NCBI GenBank assembly: GCA_014656175.1 | Contig: BNBX01000003.1 | Span: 440,161-504,160, forward strand | DNA from: Streptomyces werraensis | Lineage (GTDB): Bacteria; Actinomycetota; Actinomycetes; Streptomycetales; Streptomycetaceae | Reading direction: 5' to 3' | DNA: 64,000 nucleotides | Part shown: piece by piece, positions 14,981-23,618 of the stretch | Layout: each line of letters opens with the position of its first letter | Numbering within the stretch: position 1 is the stretch's first letter | Program-made: the position numbers and the translations under genes | Notes under the pieces: generated by a model | Told to the model about the DNA's origin: nothing | Seen by the model: the letters and a program-made list of their open reading frames with translations, nothing else | Databases searched by the model: none

Positions 14981-16249
14981 ATGCCTCACGCCGTACGGCC
15001 ACGAACCCTGCTGCGTCCCGGACCCGTGCCCGCGCCGCGGTCGCGGACGCCGCGCGTGCGGTCGCTGATCGACGCCGACGCGCTGCGTGTGCTGCACCGG
15101 GCCGCCCGCATCCTGCTGGACGACCTGCCGCAGCTCACCGACCGGCTGGTCGCGGTGCTCCAGGAACAGGAGCCGGCCTACCGCACCGCCGTCGAGGGCG
15201 ACGCCGTCGCCACCTGGCAGGAGGTGCACCGCTCGCTGCGGCACAGCATCTCCTCGCTGCTGGACCCGCGGGGCGCCCGTGACGGGGCGCGCCGCTGCTC
15301 CTGGAAGATCGGCGCCACTCGCGCCGAGCAGGGACTGCCGCTGGACGCGGTGCTGCACGCCTTCCGGCTGGGCGGCTCGCTGGTGTGGCAGGGCCTGGTC
15401 GACGAGACGTCCCGGGCGGCGCCGGAGGACGTACGGCTGCTGGTGCACGTCGCGTCCGACGTATGGGAGTTCGTCGACGAGCACAGCACGATCGTCGCGG
15501 ACGCGTACCGGCAGACCGAACGGCAGATGGCGTGGCGGAGGGAGAACAGGGTGCGCCTGCTCGCCGCTGCCCTGCTGGACGGCACCAGCAGGATCGCCGA
15601 CCTGCCCGAGGCGGCCGAGGCGCTGGACCTGCCCGAACACGGCCGGTACGTCGTCGTTGCCGTCGAGGGGACGAGGTCCGCGGGGTGTACGGGCGCCCAG
15701 GCGGCCCTCGCCCCGGGTGTGCGCGTGCACTGGCACACCGGTGTGGACGCCGACCACGGCATCGCCCTCGTCGAGGGCGACCCGGCGGTGATCGTCCCGG
15801 ACGAGCAGCCGCCCGGGGTGCGGGTGGGCGTCAGCGGCGCCGTCGACGGACTTGCCGCCGTGGGGGAGGCGCGACGGCTGGCGGACACGGCGCTGCGGCT
15901 GTGCCCCGAGGCGGGCGGCACGGTCCGGCTGACCGAGCATCTGCCGGCGGCGCTGGTCGCGTCGAACCCCGATCTCGCCGCGGCGCTGGCCGACCGGCTG
16001 CTGGGCCCGCTCGCCGCCCTGGAACCGGCCGACGCCGAGGTGCTCCTCGACACCCTCGCCACCTGGCTCGCCTGCGACGGCTCCGCCCAACGGGCCGGCC
16101 GCCGCCTCTACTGCCACCGCAACACCGTCCTCAACCGCCTCCGCCGCTACGAACAGCTGACAGGCCGCAACCTCTCCCGCCCCACGGACCTGGTGGAAAC
16201 CACCCTGGCCCTGACAGCCCACAACCTCCTCCACCGCCAAGGGGGCTGA
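14981..16249 (+). CDS. PucR/CdaR-type transcriptional regulator
   Basis: This 422-residue regulator has an N-terminal RsbR-like or GGDEF-like sensor region (about residues 30-340, including GLPLDAVLHAFRLGGSLVWQ and HSTIVADAYRQTERQMAW). The C-terminal PucR helix-turn-helix is at about 365-420 (LYCHRNTVLNRLRRYEQLTG). PucR-family proteins are activators of purine, allantoin, amino-acid or sugar-diacid use in many bacteria. ATG 14981 has GGGGGGA about seven bases upstream. It precedes the Liv-type ABC operon on the same strand but is separated by 560 bp of repeat DNA, so a regulatory link to that operon is plausible but not shown. Confidence 0.87.
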   Translation: MPHAVRPRTLLRPGPVPAPRSRTPRVRSLIDADALRVLHRAARILLDDLPQLTDRLVAVLQEQEPAYRTAVEGDAVATWQEVHRSLRHSISSLLDPRGARDGARRCSWKIGATRAEQGLPLDAVLHAFRLGGSLVWQGLVDETSRAAPEDVRLLVHVASDVWEFVDEHSTIVADAYRQTERQMAWRRENRVRLLAAALLDGTSRIADLPEAAEALDLPEHGRYVVVAVEGTRSAGCTGAQAALAPGVRVHWHTGVDADHGIALVEGDPAVIVPDEQPPGVRVGVSGAVDGLAAVGEARRLADTALRLCPEAGGTVRLTEHLPAALVASNPDLAAALADRLLGPLAALEPADAEVLLDTLATWLACDGSAQRAGRRLYCHRNTVLNRLRRYEQLTGRNLSRPTDLVETTLALTAHNLLHRQGG

Positions 16250-16255
16250 CAGCCC

Positions 16256-16645
16256 CGCAAGGGAACGCGGGGAACTGCGCGCTCGACCCCCACCGCCCCG
16301 CACCCGCGACCGAACGCAGCCGACCCGCCCCTCGGTCGCGCGGCACCGCTGCCCGTCCCGCAGCCGGACGCGCCCGAAGGGGCGCGGGGAACTGCGCGCT
16401 CGACCCCCACGGCCCCGCACCCGCGACCGAACGCAGCCGACCCGCCCCTCGGGCGCGCGGCACCGCTGCCCGTCCCGCAGCCGGACGCGCCCGAAGGGGC
16501 GCGGGGAACTGCGCGACCAGGCCCCACGGTCCCGCACCCGCCGACGAACCGGCCCGGAAGGGGGCGCGGGGAACTGCGCGCTCGACCCCCACCGCCCCGC
16601 ACCCGCGACCGAACGCAACCGACCCGCCCCTCGGGCGTACCGGAC
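16256..16645 (+). repeat. 117-bp tandem repeat array between pucR-like and liv genes
   Basis: The core GGGGAACTGCGCG occurs at 16269, 16386, 16503 and 16568, spacings of 117, 117 and 65 bp. Units 1 and 2 are nearly identical over their full length, unit 3 is truncated and diverged, and unit 4 again matches unit 1 for about 75 bp. This core is a sequence I recall as a common intergenic repeat of Streptomyces chromosomes. The region has no credible gene and begins just after the PucR-type stop. Confidence 0.8.
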
Positions 16646-16693
16646 AGCGAGCCGCCCGCATGGGCACCCGCACAACCCACCCCCACCCCCGTT

Positions 16694-16729
16694 GGTACAC
16701 CGCAGCGTGCGGTCACGGACCGCTGTACC
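16694..16729. promoter_or_regulatory. nested inverted repeat upstream of the liv operon
   Basis: GGTACA (16694-16699) and TGTACC (16724-16729) enclose a second perfect dyad, GCGGT-cacgg-ACCGC (16709-16723). It lies about 80 bp before the first liv gene and may be the operator of that operon. No convincing -35/-10 pair was found around it. Confidence 0.35.
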
Positions 16730-16810
16730 CCCTCCGCACCCCCGTGCTGTCGTAAGCACCCCTTCCCCCGAAGCCGTCGCGGACCCACGCGACGACCCCG
16801 AGGAGTCGTG

Positions 16811-17596
16811 ATGCCCGAAGCACCACCGGACGGTGGCGGACCCACCCTGCACGTCGAGAACGTCGACGTGACGTACGGCCGCGCCCTGTCCGCCCTCCGC
16901 GCCGTGTCCCTGACCGTGCCCCCCGCCACGGTCGTGGCCCTGCTCGGCGCGAACGGCGCAGGCAAGACCACACTGCTGCGCGCCGTCTCCGGCACGCTCC
17001 GTCTGCACCGCGGCGCGGTCACGGCCGGCCGCATCCGCTACGGCGACACGGTGCTCGACGGCAAGGACCCGGTCGCCGCGGTCCGCGCCGGCGTCGTCCA
17101 AGTACCGGAAGGGCGACGGGTGTTCGCCGGGCTGTCCGTCGACGAGAACCTCCGCTCCGGCGGCCTCGGCCTGGGACGCCGCGGACGCGCCCAGGTCCAG
17201 GAGGCCCGCGACCGCGTCTTCACGCTCTTCCCCCGGCTCGCCGAACGCACCCACCAGCCGGCCGGGCTGCTGTCCGGCGGCGAGCAGCAGATGCTCGCGA
17301 TCGGCCGCGCCCTGATGGCGGCGCCCCGCCTGCTGCTCCTGGACGAGCCCTCCCTGGGCCTCGCCCCGCAGATGGTGCACCGCATCGCGGAGGTGGTCCG
17401 GGAGATCAACGCGCAGGGCACCGCCGTGCTGCTCGTCGAGCAGAACGCGGGCATGGCGCTCTCCCTCGCGAGTCACGCGCACGTCCTGGAGGTGGGGGAG
17501 ACCCGCCTGTCCGGGCCCGCCGGTGAACTCGCCCGCACCGACGCCGTACGCCGCCTGTATCTGGGCGAGTCGGCGCAGGACCAGGGGGCCGCGTGA
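16811..17596 (+). CDS. livF: branched-chain amino acid-type ABC transporter ATPase
   Basis: This 261-residue ATPase of the LivF type energises import by the downstream permeases. Walker A is GANGAGKTT (about 47-55), the signature is LSGGEQQ, Walker B is LLLLDEP, and the switch His is replaced by Gln in VLLVEQN, which is normal for LivF. ATG 16811 has GAGGAG six bases upstream; the preceding GTG is an alternative. The stop overlaps the livG start by four bases. The gene order F-G-H-M-K, with overlapping starts and stops, marks a tight operon. Confidence 0.92.
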   Translation: MPEAPPDGGGPTLHVENVDVTYGRALSALRAVSLTVPPATVVALLGANGAGKTTLLRAVSGTLRLHRGAVTAGRIRYGDTVLDGKDPVAAVRAGVVQVPEGRRVFAGLSVDENLRSGGLGLGRRGRAQVQEARDRVFTLFPRLAERTHQPAGLLSGGEQQMLAIGRALMAAPRLLLLDEPSLGLAPQMVHRIAEVVREINAQGTAVLLVEQNAGMALSLASHAHVLEVGETRLSGPAGELARTDAVRRLYLGESAQDQGAA

Positions 17597-18426
17597 ACGA
17601 CCGCACCACCCAGGCCCGCACCACCGAGCCCGGCACCGCCCCCGCCCCGCCCGAACTCGCCGTCCGCGACGTCACCGTCCGCTTCGCCGGGCTCACCGCG
17701 CTCGACGGAGTGTCCTTCACCGTGGCCCCGGGCTCGGTGCACGCGCTCATCGGCCCGAACGGCGCGGGCAAGTCCACGTGCTTCAACGTGCTGTCGGGGC
17801 TGTGCCGCCCTGCCGCCGGCGCCGTGACCCTCGGCGGCACGGAGCTGACCAGGCTCGCCCCGCACCGCATCGCCGCGCTCGGCGTGGCCCGTACCTTCCA
17901 GAACATCGTCACCACCCAGGGCACCGTCGCCGACAACCTGATGCTCGGCCGGCACGCCCTCACCCGCGCCGGGTTCACCGCGAGCGCCCTGCGGCTGCCG
18001 GGGGCCCGGCGCGAACAGCGCGAGCACCTCGCCCGCGCCCGCGACATCGCCGAACTCACCGGCCTCGGAGCCCACTTCCACTCACCGGTCGGTCTGCTGT
18101 CCTACGGCGACCGCAAGCGCGTCGAACTCGCCCGCGCCCTCTGCCTGGAGCCCCGTGTGCTGCTGCTCGACGAACCGGTGGCCGGCATGAACGCCGCCGA
18201 ACGTGCCCGTACCGCCGAGGTGGTGGCGGAACTGCGGGCCGAACTCGGCCTCTCGGTCGTGCTCGTGGAGCACGACATGGGGCTGGTGATGCGTCTCGCC
18301 GACGAGGTCACCGTGCTGGACTTCGGCCGGCCCATCGCGCACGGCACGCCCGACGAGGTGCGCCGGGACCCGGAGGTCCTGCGCGCCTACCTCGGCACCG
18401 ACGCGACCGGGGAGGACGCGGCATGA
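17593..18426 (+). CDS. livG: branched-chain amino acid-type ABC transporter ATPase
   Basis: This 277-residue LivG-type ATPase pairs with LivF. Walker A is GPNGAGKST (about 56-64), the signature is LSYGDRKR, Walker B is VLLLDEPVAGM, and the switch is VLVEHDM. The AGMN after Walker B and the ALGVARTFQNI Q-loop are typical of LivG. About 18 Thr/Pro-rich residues precede the domain. GTG 17593 overlaps the livF stop (GTGA), and the gene ends with an ATGA overlap with the permease. Confidence 0.92.
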   Translation: MNDRTTQARTTEPGTAPAPPELAVRDVTVRFAGLTALDGVSFTVAPGSVHALIGPNGAGKSTCFNVLSGLCRPAAGAVTLGGTELTRLAPHRIAALGVARTFQNIVTTQGTVADNLMLGRHALTRAGFTASALRLPGARREQREHLARARDIAELTGLGAHFHSPVGLLSYGDRKRVELARALCLEPRVLLLDEPVAGMNAAERARTAEVVAELRAELGLSVVLVEHDMGLVMRLADEVTVLDFGRPIAHGTPDEVRRDPEVLRAYLGTDATGEDAA

Positions 18427-19319
18427 CGGATCTCCTGGACAGCCTGCTGGGCGGACTGGCCCTCGGCGCGGTGTACGCGCTGGTCGCCCTCGGCTTCGTC
18501 GTCATCTTCAAGGCCTCGGGCGTGCTCAACTTCGCCCACGGCTCCCTGCTGCTGTTCGGCGGCTATCTGGTCGCCGTCCTCCACGACGACCTGGGCTTCG
18601 CCGGGGCGCTCGCCCTCGCGGTGATCGTGACGGCCGCCCTGGCCGGGGCGATGGACCGGTTCCTGCTCCAGCGCGGCGGCCACGACGCCCACTCCGCGCA
18701 CGTGCAGACCATCGTCACCATCGGCATCGACATCGTGCTGCTCACCGAGCTGGCCCGGCGCATCGGCGGAGACCTGCTGACCCTCGGCGATCCGTGGGGG
18801 GACGCGGTGACCGAACTCGGCCCGGTCACCGTCGCGGACAGCCGGCTCGCCGCCATCGCCGTGTCGGCCGTCGTCATCACCGGGGTCTTCGCCCTGTTCC
18901 GGTTCACCCCCTGGGGCCTGTCGCTGCGGGCGGCGGCGGAGGACATGGAGGCCGCCGCGCTGATGGGCGTGCACCTCGGCCGGGTGCGGGCGGGCGCCTG
19001 GTGCCTGGCGGGCGCGCTCGCCGCGCTGGCCGCGGTGTTCCTCGCCGCGTTCCCCGCCCCCGGTCTGGAGCGCACCACCGGCCAGATCGCGCTCAACGCC
19101 TTCCCCGCCGCCATCCTCGGCGGGCTGGCCTCCCCGACGGGCGCCCTCGCCGGCAGTCTCGTCATCGGGCTGACCGAGGCGCTCGTCGTCGGCTACCAGT
19201 CCGAACTGCACGTGCTCGGCGAGGGGTTCGGCGACGTCGCTCCCTACGCCGTGATGCTGCTGGTGCTCCTGGTGCGGCCCAACGGGCTGTTCGGCGCGAA
19301 GGGAGCGGCCCGTGTCTGA
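18423..19319 (+). CDS. livH: branched-chain amino acid-type ABC permease
   Basis: This 298-residue membrane protein of the LivH type has about eight hydrophobic segments, the N-terminal GGLALGAVYALVALGFVVIF and the LNFAHGSLLLFGGYL loop that contacts the ATPases in this family. It forms the import channel with LivM. The start overlaps the livG stop by four bases, and its end overlaps the livM start by eight. Substrate specificity cannot be read from the permease; related systems carry branched-chain amino acids, amides or urea. Confidence 0.92.
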   Translation: MTDLLDSLLGGLALGAVYALVALGFVVIFKASGVLNFAHGSLLLFGGYLVAVLHDDLGFAGALALAVIVTAALAGAMDRFLLQRGGHDAHSAHVQTIVTIGIDIVLLTELARRIGGDLLTLGDPWGDAVTELGPVTVADSRLAAIAVSAVVITGVFALFRFTPWGLSLRAAAEDMEAAALMGVHLGRVRAGAWCLAGALAALAAVFLAAFPAPGLERTTGQIALNAFPAAILGGLASPTGALAGSLVIGLTEALVVGYQSELHVLGEGFGDVAPYAVMLLVLLVRPNGLFGAKGAARV

Positions 19320-20454
19320 CCGGATCCGCGCGCTCCTCACCCGCCGCCGCGCCACCCTTCTCACGGTCGCCGTGCTGCTGTGCCTGCCGCCGTTCTACCT
19401 GGACGCCTTCTGGCTGCGCATCGGTCTGTTCTCCATGGCGGCCGCCATCGGCGCGGTCGGCCTCGCCCTGCTCAGCGGCACCGCGGGACAGCTCTCCCTC
19501 GGCCACGCCTTCTTCCTCGCCGTCGGCGCCTACGGCTACACCTGGCTGGCCGGCGACCCGGGTCCTGGCCTGCCGACCGCCCTCGCCGTGCCCCTCGCGG
19601 TGCTGATGGCGGGGCTCGCCGGCGGGCTGTTCAGCCCCGTCGCCGGCCGCGTCAAGGGCATCTACCTGGGCATCGCCACTCTCGCCCTGGTCTTCCTCGG
19701 CCACCACGTCCTGCTCACCGCCGAGTCGGTCACCGGCGGCTTCAACGGCCGCTCCGTTCCCCCGCTGTCCCTCGGCGGCTTCACCTTCGACGCGGGCGAC
19801 GAACTGACCGTCCTGGGTGTGCCGTTCGGCGCGGAGGAACGGCTGTGGTTCCTGGGGCTGGCGCTGTTCGCGCTCACCTGGTTCACCGCCCGAGGCCTGC
19901 TCCGCTCCCGCCCAGGCCGGGCGCTGGCCGCCCTCCGGGACAGCGAGACCGCCGCCGCCGTGATGGGCGTCGACGTGGCCCGGCACCGCTCCGCCGCGTT
20001 CGTGGTGTCGTCGATGTACGCGGGCCTCGCCGGTGTGCTTCTGGCTCTCGCCTTCCGCCGGGTGGTGCCCGACTACTTCGGTCTCGTGCTGTCCGTCGAC
20101 TACCTCGCCATGATCGTCATCGGCGGCCTCGGCTCGGTCGCCGGCGCCACCGCGGGCGCCGTTTTCGTCACCGCGCTGCCGCTGCTGATGACCCGGTACG
20201 CCGACCAGCTCCCGCTGGTCGCCGCGCCCGGCTCCGCCGAGGGCGCCGTCGGCCCCACCGAGGCCGCCCGCTACCTGTACGGCGCCGCCATCGTCCTCGT
20301 CCTGCTGTACGCCCCCGACGGGCTGCACGGTCTGGCCCGCCGGGCCCGCGACCGCCTGCGGCGCCGCCGCACCCCGACCACCGACCCGACCACCGCCGTT
20401 CCCTCGCCCCCGCCGCCGGCCGCGGCCGCACGACCCAAGGAGCACACCCCGTGA
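19312..20454 (+). CDS. livM: branched-chain amino acid-type ABC permease
   Basis: This 380-residue LivM-type permease has about nine to ten membrane segments. It carries LSGTAGQLSLGHAFFLAVGAY near residue 53 and the EAA-like ALRDSETAAAVMGVDVARHR loop, and then a C-terminal cytoplasmic tail of about 50 Arg/Pro/Thr-rich residues. GTG 19312 lies inside the end of livH, and the stop overlaps the start of the binding protein (GTGA). No separate promoter is seen. Confidence 0.92.
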   Translation: MSDRIRALLTRRRATLLTVAVLLCLPPFYLDAFWLRIGLFSMAAAIGAVGLALLSGTAGQLSLGHAFFLAVGAYGYTWLAGDPGPGLPTALAVPLAVLMAGLAGGLFSPVAGRVKGIYLGIATLALVFLGHHVLLTAESVTGGFNGRSVPPLSLGGFTFDAGDELTVLGVPFGAEERLWFLGLALFALTWFTARGLLRSRPGRALAALRDSETAAAVMGVDVARHRSAAFVVSSMYAGLAGVLLALAFRRVVPDYFGLVLSVDYLAMIVIGGLGSVAGATAGAVFVTALPLLMTRYADQLPLVAAPGSAEGAVGPTEAARYLYGAAIVLVLLYAPDGLHGLARRARDRLRRRRTPTTDPTTAVPSPPPPAAAARPKEHTP

Positions 20455-21731
20455 CGACCAGACACACCCGCCGTCCCCGCGTCCGCGCAGCCGGGGCCGT
20501 CCTCGCCGGCACCCTCGCGCTGCTGCTCGCCGCCACCGGATGCAGCTCCAAGGCGGAGGGCGACGGCAAGGGCGACGCCGCCGACGGCGTCCGCACCGGA
20601 CCCGGCGTCGACGACGACACCATCAGGCTCGGCGCCCTCACCGACCTGACCGGCCCCTACGCCACGCTCGGCAAGAGCATCGTGCAGGCCCAGCAGATGT
20701 GGGCCGACGAGACCAACGCCGAGGGCGGCATCTGCGACCGCAAGGTCGAGATCGTCGTCAAGGACCACGGCTACGACGTGCAGAAGGCCGTCACCGCCTA
20801 CGCCGACATCGCCCCCGACGTGGTGGCGCTGCCCCAGGTCATCGGCTCCCCGGTGGTGGCCGCCCTGCTCGACGACATCGAGCGGGACCGGATGCTCACC
20901 TTCCCTCAGGCCTGGGCGGCCTCGCTGCTCGGCAAGGACGCCGTCCAGGTCCTCGGCACCACCTACGACGTCGACATGATCGCCGCCGTCGACCACCTCA
21001 CCCGCACCAAGGGCCTGAAGAAGGGCGACACCATCGGTCACGTCTACTTCGAGGGCGACTACGGCGCCAACGCCCTGGAGGGCTCCACCTGGGCGGCGGA
21101 GCGGGCCGGGATGAAGGTGGCCGGGCAGAAGATCCAGGCCACCGACACCGATCTGTCGGCGCAGGTGTCGGCGCTGCGTAAGCAGGGCGTCAAGGCGGTC
21201 CTGATCAGCGCCGGCCCGGCACAGACGGCGTCCCTCGTGGGCGTCGCCGCCTCGCGCGGCCTGAAGGTCCCCGTGGTGAGCAGCGCACCCGGCTTCGCGC
21301 CCCAGCTGATGGAGACGCCGGCCGCGCCCGCCCTCGCGGCCATGCTGAACGTGGTCAGCGCGGCGCCCGCCGTCAGCTCCGACCTGCCCGGGGTGAAGAC
21401 CATGGTGGCGTCGTACAGGAAGAAGTACCCGGACTCGCCCGTCGACTCGGGCGTGCTGTCCGGCTACAACGCCGCGAAGCTCATCGGCGAGGACCTCGCC
21501 AAGGCGTGCGAGGCGGGCGGCCTGACCAGGGAGGACGTCGTCAAGGCGCACCGCTCGCAGTCGAACGCCGACACCGGGCTCGGCACCCCGCAGGACTTCT
21601 CCGACGTGAACCGTCCCGCGAGCACCGAGACCTACGTGCTCAAGCCGGACGCGAAGGCGGTCGGCGGCGTCGTGAACGCCGAGGACGCGCACACCGCGCC
21701 CGGCGTCGAGGAGTACCTGTCCTCCCGGTGA
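20451..21731 (+). CDS. livK: branched-chain amino acid-type substrate-binding lipoprotein
   Basis: This 426-residue periplasmic-type binding protein is anchored as a lipoprotein. The lipobox LAATGC places the lipidated Cys at residue 31 after an Arg-rich n-region and a hydrophobic core. The mature part has the Peripla_BP_6 fold (IRLGALTDLTGPYATLG, GVLSGYNAAKLIGEDLAKAC). It delivers the ligand to LivHM. AAGGAG about ten bases before GTG 20451 supports the start. The ligand is unknown; the family also binds urea, amides and aromatic acids. A 16-bp terminator stem follows. Confidence 0.9.
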   Translation: MTTRHTRRPRVRAAGAVLAGTLALLLAATGCSSKAEGDGKGDAADGVRTGPGVDDDTIRLGALTDLTGPYATLGKSIVQAQQMWADETNAEGGICDRKVEIVVKDHGYDVQKAVTAYADIAPDVVALPQVIGSPVVAALLDDIERDRMLTFPQAWAASLLGKDAVQVLGTTYDVDMIAAVDHLTRTKGLKKGDTIGHVYFEGDYGANALEGSTWAAERAGMKVAGQKIQATDTDLSAQVSALRKQGVKAVLISAGPAQTASLVGVAASRGLKVPVVSSAPGFAPQLMETPAAPALAAMLNVVSAAPAVSSDLPGVKTMVASYRKKYPDSPVDSGVLSGYNAAKLIGEDLAKACEAGGLTREDVVKAHRSQSNADTGLGTPQDFSDVNRPASTETYVLKPDAKAVGGVVNAEDAHTAPGVEEYLSSR

Positions 21732-21744
21732 GGCACAGGTGAGG

Positions 21745-21778
21745 CCCCGGCGCGCCTCGCACGAGGCGCGCCGGGGCT
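21745..21778. terminator. bidirectional terminator hairpin
   Basis: A 16-base arm at 21745-21760 (starting GCCCCGGCGCGCC) is a perfect inverted match to 21763-21778, with a two-base loop. It ends the liv operon and reaches the stop codon of the convergent gene. Confidence 0.8.
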
Positions 21779-22260
21779 CAGCCGGCCGCCGCCTCCGGGT
21801 CGCGGTCGGAGGACGGCCAGAAGTACGGCAGGTCGTCCGGCTCGCCGGGAAACAGCTCCCGGTACACCTCGGGATCCTTCCGGACCAGCGCGGAGCGGTG
21901 GCTGCGGTGCACGGCCTCGTCGCCGAGCCAGGGCGGCAGCTCACCGGCCTCGGCCAGCTCCTGCTGCCCCCGCACCGGCGCCCCGGGCCGGACCGTGGCC
22001 AGGTCGGCGACCAGGGTGGCCGCGCAGCTGTCCTGGTGGCCCTGCTCGCGCCACACCCGGCAGATCTCCAGGCCGTAGCGCACCAGCGCCTCCTCGTACC
22101 CCGTCCACATGCGCACGGCCGGATGGCGGCGCCAGCCGTAGCCCGGCACGATCAGCCCGCGCAGCACCTGGAGCGCCTCCACCCTCTGTTTCCCGAGCCG
22201 CTTGCGGTCGAGGACCAGCGCGGTCCCGCAGAAGTCGGGGTAGGGCAGGAAGGTCTGCAT
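21778..22260 (-). CDS. MSMEG_6728-family protein
   Basis: This 160-residue protein begins MQTFLPYPDF and contains LDRKRLGKQRVEALQVLRGL and HPAVRMWTGYEEAL. I recall these features from the actinobacterial MSMEG_6728 family, which is distantly related to pyrimidine-dimer glycosylases. If that relation holds it may be a nucleic-acid enzyme, but the catalytic role is unproven. ATG 22260 is chosen because the conserved block starts there; the frame extends to 22332. The ribosome site is weak. Confidence 0.72.
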   Translation of the reverse strand: MQTFLPYPDFCGTALVLDRKRLGKQRVEALQVLRGLIVPGYGWRRHPAVRMWTGYEEALVRYGLEICRVWREQGHQDSCAATLVADLATVRPGAPVRGQQELAEAGELPPWLGDEAVHRSHRSALVRKDPEVYRELFPGEPDDLPYFWPSSDRDPEAAAG

Positions 22261-22353
22261 GTGCGGCCGTCCGGGAGGTGGGGGGCCAAGCCGTTCAGAG
22301 CACCTCAGTTCCCAGAACCGGGCGGGACACACCTCGCCCGCCCGGCACGGGGG

Positions 22354-23397
22354 TCAGCCCATCGCGCCGAGGCGGGCGTCCCGCCACAGGTCCACGCCGC
22401 CGTCCGTGGCGTACGAGTCGATCTCGGCCAGCTCCTCGGCGGTGAAGTCGAGGTTCTCCAGCGCGGCCACGTTCTGCTCCAGCTGCTCGGTGCGCGAGGC
22501 GCCGATGACCAGCGAGGTCACCCGCGGGTCGCGCAGCGCCCAGGCGAGGGCCATCTGCGCGAGGGTCTGCCCGCGCCGGGTCGCGATGTCGTTGAGCGCC
22601 CGCAGCCTGCGCAGCATGTCGTCCGTCAGCCAGCCCGCGTCGAACGAGGTGCCCGCCGCGGCCCGCGAGTCCTCGGGCACGCCGTCCAGGTAGCGCCCGG
22701 TGAGCAGCCCCTGCGCCAGGGCGGTGAACCCGATGACGCCGAAGCCCTCCTCGTCGGCCACGTCCAGCAGCCCGTCCGTCTCGATCCAGCGGTTCAGCAT
22801 GTTGTACGACGGCTGGTGGATCAGCAGCGGGGTGCCCAGGTCGCGCAGGATCTCCGCGGCCTGCCGGCTGCGCTCGGCGTCGTACGAGGAGATGCCGACG
22901 TAGAGCGCCTTGCCCTGGCGCACCGCGGTGTCCAGGGCGCCCATGGTCTCCTCGAGCGGCGTGGTGGCGTCCAGCCGGTGTGAGTAGAAGATGTCCACGT
23001 ACTCCAGTCCCATCCGCTTCAGGGACTGGTCCAGGGACGCCAGCAGGTACTTGCGGGAGCCGCCGCCCTGGCCGTAGGGGCCGGGCCACATGTCCCAGCC
23101 GGCCTTGGTGGAGATCACCATCTCGTCCCGGTACGGCGCCAGGTCCTGCTTCATCAGCCGGCCGAAGTTGATCTCGGCGGAGCCGTAGGGCGGGCCGTAG
23201 TTGTTGGCCAGGTCGTGGTGGGTGATGCCCAGGTCGAAGGCGCGCAGCGCGATGGCCCGCTGGCTCTCGAAGGACCGGTCGTCACCGAAGTTGTGCCAGT
23301 AGCCGAGCGACAGCAGGGGCAGGTCGAGCCCCGAGCGACCGGTGCGCCGGTAGCGCATGGCGCCGTCGTAGCGGTCGGGGGCGGCGAGGTGGTTCAT
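22354..23397 (-). CDS. aldo/keto reductase, glyceraldehyde-3-phosphate reductase (YghZ) type
   Basis: This 347-residue NADPH-dependent aldo/keto reductase resembles E. coli YghZ (L-glyceraldehyde 3-phosphate reductase) and shaker-beta-like enzymes. Catalytic residues are visible in DLANNYGPPYG (Asp, Tyr), ISTKAGWDMW (Lys) and FYSHRLD (His). The GAPYGG-like insert GPYGQGGGSRKYLL is typical of the subgroup, and the C terminus has the cofactor loop VIGASRTEQLEQN. ATG 23397 has GGAG about nine bases upstream; ATG at residue 14 (MRYRRTG) is an alternative that fits many homologues. It is divergent from snapalysin. Confidence 0.88.
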   Translation of the reverse strand: MNHLAAPDRYDGAMRYRRTGRSGLDLPLLSLGYWHNFGDDRSFESQRAIALRAFDLGITHHDLANNYGPPYGSAEINFGRLMKQDLAPYRDEMVISTKAGWDMWPGPYGQGGGSRKYLLASLDQSLKRMGLEYVDIFYSHRLDATTPLEETMGALDTAVRQGKALYVGISSYDAERSRQAAEILRDLGTPLLIHQPSYNMLNRWIETDGLLDVADEEGFGVIGFTALAQGLLTGRYLDGVPEDSRAAAGTSFDAGWLTDDMLRRLRALNDIATRRGQTLAQMALAWALRDPRVTSLVIGASRTEQLEQNVAALENLDFTAEELAEIDSYATDGGVDLWRDARLGAMG

Positions 23398-23618
23398 CGG
23401 TGCGGTCTCCGGTGGTGCGAGCGGGGTGTCCCGTGGGACGGTGTGGATCCTGGGCCCACAGTGCCCCCGAGTGATCCGGAAGTCCAACCGGTACGTCGCA
23501 TGGGATTGAGCAGCGGGACTTCTGAATCGCCGGGGACGGCGTGATTGACCGGCCGGGCGACGGGAAGCCGCTCCCAAGCGGCACTTCTTCCGCCGCTTCC
23601 CCCCACAGGAGGTCGACC

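Noticed and set aside
12054-15002. Very long open frame on the minus strand opposite the LAL regulator
   Set aside because: It is antisense to a well-supported gene, translates to low-complexity Gly/Arg/Ala/Val sequence with no family motif, and arises from the strong third-position GC bias. The same applies to the long minus-strand frames at 3953-6160 and 6136-8652 and the plus-strand frames at 3820-6333 and 24035-25732.
16256-16645. Possible CRISPR array
   Set aside because: The repeat period is 117 bp with near-identical full-length units, not short repeats separated by unique spacers, and there are no cas genes.
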